Of a stretch of DNA of 64,000 nucleotides, positions 61,017 to 64,000 are shown in pieces. The stretch spans positions 124,001-188,000 of the forward strand of contig CAWFER010000033.1 in assembly GCA_963814805.1 (NCBI GenBank), read 5' to 3'. How positions within the stretch are numbered: the stretch's first letter is position 1; each line of letters opens with the position of its first letter. The stretch comes from AP-15 sp963814805 (GTDB taxonomy: Bacteria; Pseudomonadota; Alphaproteobacteria; ATCC43930; CGMCC-115725). The position numbers were made by a program, and so were the translations under genes. The notes beneath the pieces were generated by a model, which was not told the DNA's origin, did no database searches, and saw only the letters and a program-made list of their open reading frames with translations.

Positions 61017-61747
61017 AAGGTGAGGCCTCCGTCGATGACGATCGTCTGTCCGGTTATGAAAGCGGCGGCGGGCGACAGCAGGAACAATGCCGCCGCGGCG
61101 ATCTCGTCGACCGAGCCGAACCGCCCCAAGGGGGTGTTGCGCAAGATCGCGCGGCGCTGGCGCTCGCCGAGGCCGGCCACCATGTCGCTGTCGAAATAGC
61201 CGGGAGCCAGAGAATTGACCCGGATGTTGCGGGGCCCCAATTCGCGCGCCAATGCGCGGGTAAACCCGTCCAATGCCGCCTTGGTGGCGCTGTAGACCGC
61301 GACCCCGGCATTGCCGCGCACCGCATTGACCGACGACACGTTGACGATCGCGCCGGCGCCGCGCGCGATCATTCCCGGGACGCACAGCCGCGCCAGCACG
61401 ATGTTGCTGCGTAGATTGACCGCGAGGCTCTCGTCGATCTCGCGCATGCGCATCAGCGCAAAGGCGCCAAACCGCCCGACCGCAGCGTTGTTGACCAGCG
61501 CATCGATCGCCCCGTATCGGTCGCTGACGTCGCCGACAAAGTGATTGAGCGCCCCATCGTCGCGGCCGTCGATCGCGGCCCAATAAAAATGCTCGCCGCT
61601 CGGGTCGCGCTGCTGCTCGGTCTCGACAAAGGGTGTGGCCCTGCGGCTGAAGGCGGCGACGACGTAACCCGCGTCGAGGCATTGGCGCGCAATCCCGGCG
61701 CCGAGGCCGCGACTGGCGCCGCTGATTACGACGAGCGGACGGGCCAT
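61013..61747 (-). CDS. SDR-family reductase (FabG-like) of the polyketide cluster
   Basis: 244 residues. Cofactor motif VISGASRGLGAGIARQC, NNAAVGRFG, catalytic Ser and Tyr-Lys in VNVSSVNAVRG and YSATKAALDGF, then NSLAPGYFDSDMVAG and the C-terminal QTIVIDGGLTL. A typical 3-oxoacyl reductase. It probably tailors the starter or product. Overlaps the ligase end by 22 bases and the carrier-protein start by four. Confidence 0.88.
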   Translation of the reverse strand: MARPLVVISGASRGLGAGIARQCLDAGYVVAAFSRRATPFVETEQQRDPSGEHFYWAAIDGRDDGALNHFVGDVSDRYGAIDALVNNAAVGRFGAFALMRMREIDESLAVNLRSNIVLARLCVPGMIARGAGAIVNVSSVNAVRGNAGVAVYSATKAALDGFTRALARELGPRNIRVNSLAPGYFDSDMVAGLGERQRRAILRNTPLGRFGSVDEIAAAALFLLSPAAAFITGQTIVIDGGLTL

Positions 61748-63108
61748 TGGGCTTCGCCGCGCTCGATCGGCCGGATTTTTTTGAAACGCGGACCGTGGTG
61801 AACGCCATCGGCGATCTCGACATAAAGCGGGACCTTGTGGGCGGCGAGCCGGCCGCGGCAGAAACGGTGGAGACGCCGCTCCAGCGCTTCCTGATCCTCG
61901 GGCTGCGCCAGGCCCAGCCGCGCCGCCACCACCTGGCCGGTCACCGGGCTGGCATGGCCCCAGACCGTCGCCTCGCGCACATCGTCCATTTCCAGTAATA
62001 CGTTCTCGACTTCGGCCGGGTAGACCTTGTGGCCGCCGACATTGATCAGGTCCGTGGTCCGGCCCAGAATCCGCAGATAGGGGCCGTCGACCTCGACCGC
62101 GTCCTCGGTGTTGTACCAACCGTCCTGGTCGAACGGGCTCGGCGCGTTCAGATAGCCCAGCATCGCGGTCTCGGAGCGGATCCACAGCACGTTGTCGACT
62201 ATGCGCGTCTGGCAGCCGGCGCCGCCCACTTGCAGCCACAGCGAATGCGCCGCCATTGACCGGGTCGGCAATACGCCGAGCTCCGACAAGCCATAGGTCT
62301 GCTTGAACCGCACTGCGGGAAACGCCGCGGTCAAAGCCTTCAGTGTCGCAGCCGGCATCGGCTCGGTTCCATAGGTGATCAGCCGCAGCGACGACAGATC
62401 GTGACGCCGGTATGCGTCCGAGAGCGCCAGCATGCGCAGAAAGGTCGGCGTCGCCGGCAGCAGTTCAACCCGATGTTGCTCGATCGCGCGGCAGATCGCA
62501 TCGGTTTGCCGGTCGTCGCTGATGACGAGTGTTCCGCCATGCGCCAGGGTGTGCAGCATCGTGTGGACGCCGCCCAGATGGTCCAGGCGCAGAAACAGCA
62601 AGGTTCGCTGCGCCGGCCGGGCTTCGCGATAGCGCCGGGTCAATGCGGCGAAGTCGAACAGAGCGGCTTTGCATTCGCCGGTCGTCCCCGAGCTGAACAC
62701 CACCAGCCCGGCATTGCCGCGCCGGCGCAGGCGGCGCAGCAGCGCCGGCGGCTTTCCCGGATTGAGCGCGGACCACGACCACGCGCCGCTCGCCCGCAAC
62801 TCGATCAGCGCGTCGGCCGCCGCCGCTTCGAGATAACGCTGCGGGTCTTCGCCGCCGCCCGGCAGCAATGCCGCGACATAGCCGCCGCCGACCAAGGCCA
62901 GCAGCAATGGAATGGCGCCGGCGCCGTTCGGGCTGATCCCGATGACCGCGCCGGGTGCGAGCCCTGACGCGTCTAGGTCGCGACGCAATTCGAAAACGCG
63001 GGCGCCCAAATCTTCGTATCCGACGCTGGCCTCGCCGCAAACAATGGCTTCGCCGCCGGCAAACTGCGCCATTCGCTTTACCAGCCAATCGGATTCGCGA
63101 GCCGCCAT
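61726..63108 (-). CDS. AMP-dependent ligase for starter activation
   Basis: A 460-residue ANL enzyme, shorter than most. P-loop VVFSSGTTGECKAALF, a YGLSELG (A5-like) motif, NTEDAVEVDGPYLRILGR and the C-terminal HGPRFKKIRPIER, with a probable catalytic Lys. It likely adenylates a carboxylic acid and loads the free carrier protein next door. Start MAARESDWLVKRM at 63108. Confidence 0.85.
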   Translation of the reverse strand: MAARESDWLVKRMAQFAGGEAIVCGEASVGYEDLGARVFELRRDLDASGLAPGAVIGISPNGAGAIPLLLALVGGGYVAALLPGGGEDPQRYLEAAAADALIELRASGAWSWSALNPGKPPALLRRLRRRGNAGLVVFSSGTTGECKAALFDFAALTRRYREARPAQRTLLFLRLDHLGGVHTMLHTLAHGGTLVISDDRQTDAICRAIEQHRVELLPATPTFLRMLALSDAYRRHDLSSLRLITYGTEPMPAATLKALTAAFPAVRFKQTYGLSELGVLPTRSMAAHSLWLQVGGAGCQTRIVDNVLWIRSETAMLGYLNAPSPFDQDGWYNTEDAVEVDGPYLRILGRTTDLINVGGHKVYPAEVENVLLEMDDVREATVWGHASPVTGQVVAARLGLAQPEDQEALERRLHRFCRGRLAAHKVPLYVEIADGVHHGPRFKKIRPIERGEAQWPVRSS

Positions 63109-63125
63109 GTTCGATCGTCCCGCCG

Positions 63126-63389
63126 CTAATCGGATTGGCGTTCGGGTTGGCGCAGCGAACTTTCGAGCACGCGGCGATATTGGCGCAGAGCCTCCTGGTG
63201 CGAGGTGAACAGCTGTTCGCCCAATGCGCGCTGGGCCCGCAGCAATGGCAACAGCGACCCTATCATCGACTTCAGCGCTTCGTTCAGTTGCGCCTCGTCC
63301 CAGCTGCAGCCGGCCAGCAGCTTTTCATAGGCGTCGAGCACGGCCAGCTGAAAATCGACGAGGTCGCGCGGCGCCGCGGGATCGGTCAT
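63126..63389 (-). CDS. Small helical protein in the polyketide operon
   Basis: 87 residues (MTDPAAPRDLVDFQLAVLDA), rich in Leu, Gln and Arg and predicted almost all helical, with a coiled-coil-like C-terminal half (FTSHQEALRQYRRVLESSLR). Not recognised. The start overlaps the upstream gene's stop by four bases, so it is in the operon. It might be a scaffold or accessory protein. Confidence 0.6.
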   Translation of the reverse strand: MTDPAAPRDLVDFQLAVLDAYEKLLAGCSWDEAQLNEALKSMIGSLLPLLRAQRALGEQLFTSHQEALRQYRRVLESSLRQPERQSD

Positions 63390-64000
63390 GGCGGCAGCAC
63401 ACCCTTGAACAATTCGAGAAAATCGATGGTCCGCTGGGGATTGTCTCCGGCCTGATGATAGCGATATTGCGCCAGCTGCGCCGGGTTGTTGAGCGCTGCC
63501 GAAAACGTCTTGCCGGCGTCGTGGCCGACATGCCAAAGGGTCAGCGCGTTCGAATAGCCCCATTCGAGAACGTGCTGCGCCTCCCAGTCAGGCACCGGAA
63601 ACGGCACCCAGTACAATTTCGGCAGGACCTGTCCGGACCCTGCCGCAGCAGCCGCGGCATTGGCGCTGAATTCGAGCTGGCCATAGGCGCTCAGCACGGT
63701 CTCGGCCAGGGAGACGATCGGGTCCATGATCGCCATTTGCAGCGCGTCGTAGATGTTTTGCGGGTTGGTCCACAAATTCGGGCCGATGGTGTCGAGTGCT
63801 ACGATCATGTCGAGCCCTTCGAGGTCGCGCTCGGCAAATCCCCACAACGCTTCGAGCCCGGACGGGTCGTGCGAGGCGCCCTCGGTGTAGACGCCGCCCG
63901 CCGCCGCGGTCGGCTCGAACAGCCATGGCATGGCCAACGCCGCCCAGAACGTATCCGGATTGAGGGTGTTCTTGTCGAACACCTTCAGTCGTTGGTTTTT
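63386..64000 (-). CDS. Unknown protein, 5' end runs off the window
   Basis: About 198 residues from an in-frame GTG at 63982, but the frame stays open to the window edge, so the true start may lie beyond. The visible part (MFDKNTLNPDTFWAALAMPW, LFEPTAAAGGVYTEGAS, LYWVPFPVPDWEAQHVLEWG) has many Trp, Phe and Tyr and no membrane stretch or motif I know. It is the first visible gene of the polyketide operon. Confidence 0.6.
   Translation of the reverse strand, partial: KNQRLKVFDKNTLNPDTFWAALAMPWLFEPTAAAGGVYTEGASHDPSGLEALWGFAERDLEGLDMIVALDTIGPNLWTNPQNIYDALQMAIMDPIVSLAETVLSAYGQLEFSANAAAAAAGSGQVLPKLYWVPFPVPDWEAQHVLEWGYSNALTLWHVGHDAGKTFSAALNNPAQLAQYRYHQAGDNPQRTIDFLELFKGVLPP

Overview
The window is about 64 kb of high-GC DNA, and every gene I recognise fits an alphaproteobacterium, probably a soil or rhizosphere member of the Hyphomicrobiales/Rhodospirillales. 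The pointers are an Irr-type Fur regulator, a phasin, a penicillin-binding protein with a SPOR domain, three luciferase-like monooxygenases, and mosaic intergenic palindromes of the kind common in that group. No rRNA, tRNA, phage, IS element or CRISPR array was seen.

Layout. 0-5.2 kb: glutamate synthase gltB and the 5' end of gltD (minus strand). 5.5-9.4 kb: a TPR-sulfotransferase, a PEP-CTERM protein, a broken small barrel protein and an alpha carbonic anhydrase. 9.5-13.2 kb: an acyl-CoA ligase, a luciferase-like monooxygenase and a vapBC toxin-antitoxin pair. 13.3-16.3 kb: cysS and trmJ, separated by a small polymorphic-toxin/immunity module flanked by a duplicate of the first 23 bases of trmJ. 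16.4-31.2 kb: creatininase-like amidohydrolase, GH15 glucoamylase, AI-2E-type permease, MFS transporter, two more monooxygenases, a hydrolase-fold protein, YbjQ, cupredoxin, TspO, an SDR, and a sodium:solute symporter with its DUF3311 partner. 31.2-35.4 kb: a badly broken RND efflux pump and adaptor. 35.5-40.3 kb: aldo/keto reductase, SDR, S10 serine carboxypeptidase, SpoU-type methyltransferase, DTW protein. 40.4-45.1 kb: galU, a phosphohexomutase, D-Ala-D-Ala carboxypeptidase, phasin. 45.6-49.6 kb: a DUF1800-DUF1501-NHL operon ending in a clear terminator. 49.6-53.6 kb: irr, then a rubrerythrin/Fe-S protein/DUF3501/TPR operon preceded by an Irr-box-like palindrome. 53.6-64 kb: a compact type I polyketide synthase cluster on the minus strand (two small unknown proteins, AMP ligase, SDR, free carrier protein, KS-AT-DH-KR-ACP-TE synthase, MDR oxidoreductase) with stop/start overlaps between most neighbours.

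Quality caveat. At least a dozen conserved genes contain one-base frameshifts, several in homopolymers (gltB alone has four, the synthase two, the RND pump many). They look like uncorrected long-read or assembly errors rather than mass gene death, so I annotate those genes over their full span. The most unusual items are the toxin/immunity insertion between cysS and trmJ, with an AT-rich cysS 3' end beside it, and the polyketide cluster whose thioesterase has Cys where Ser is usual.
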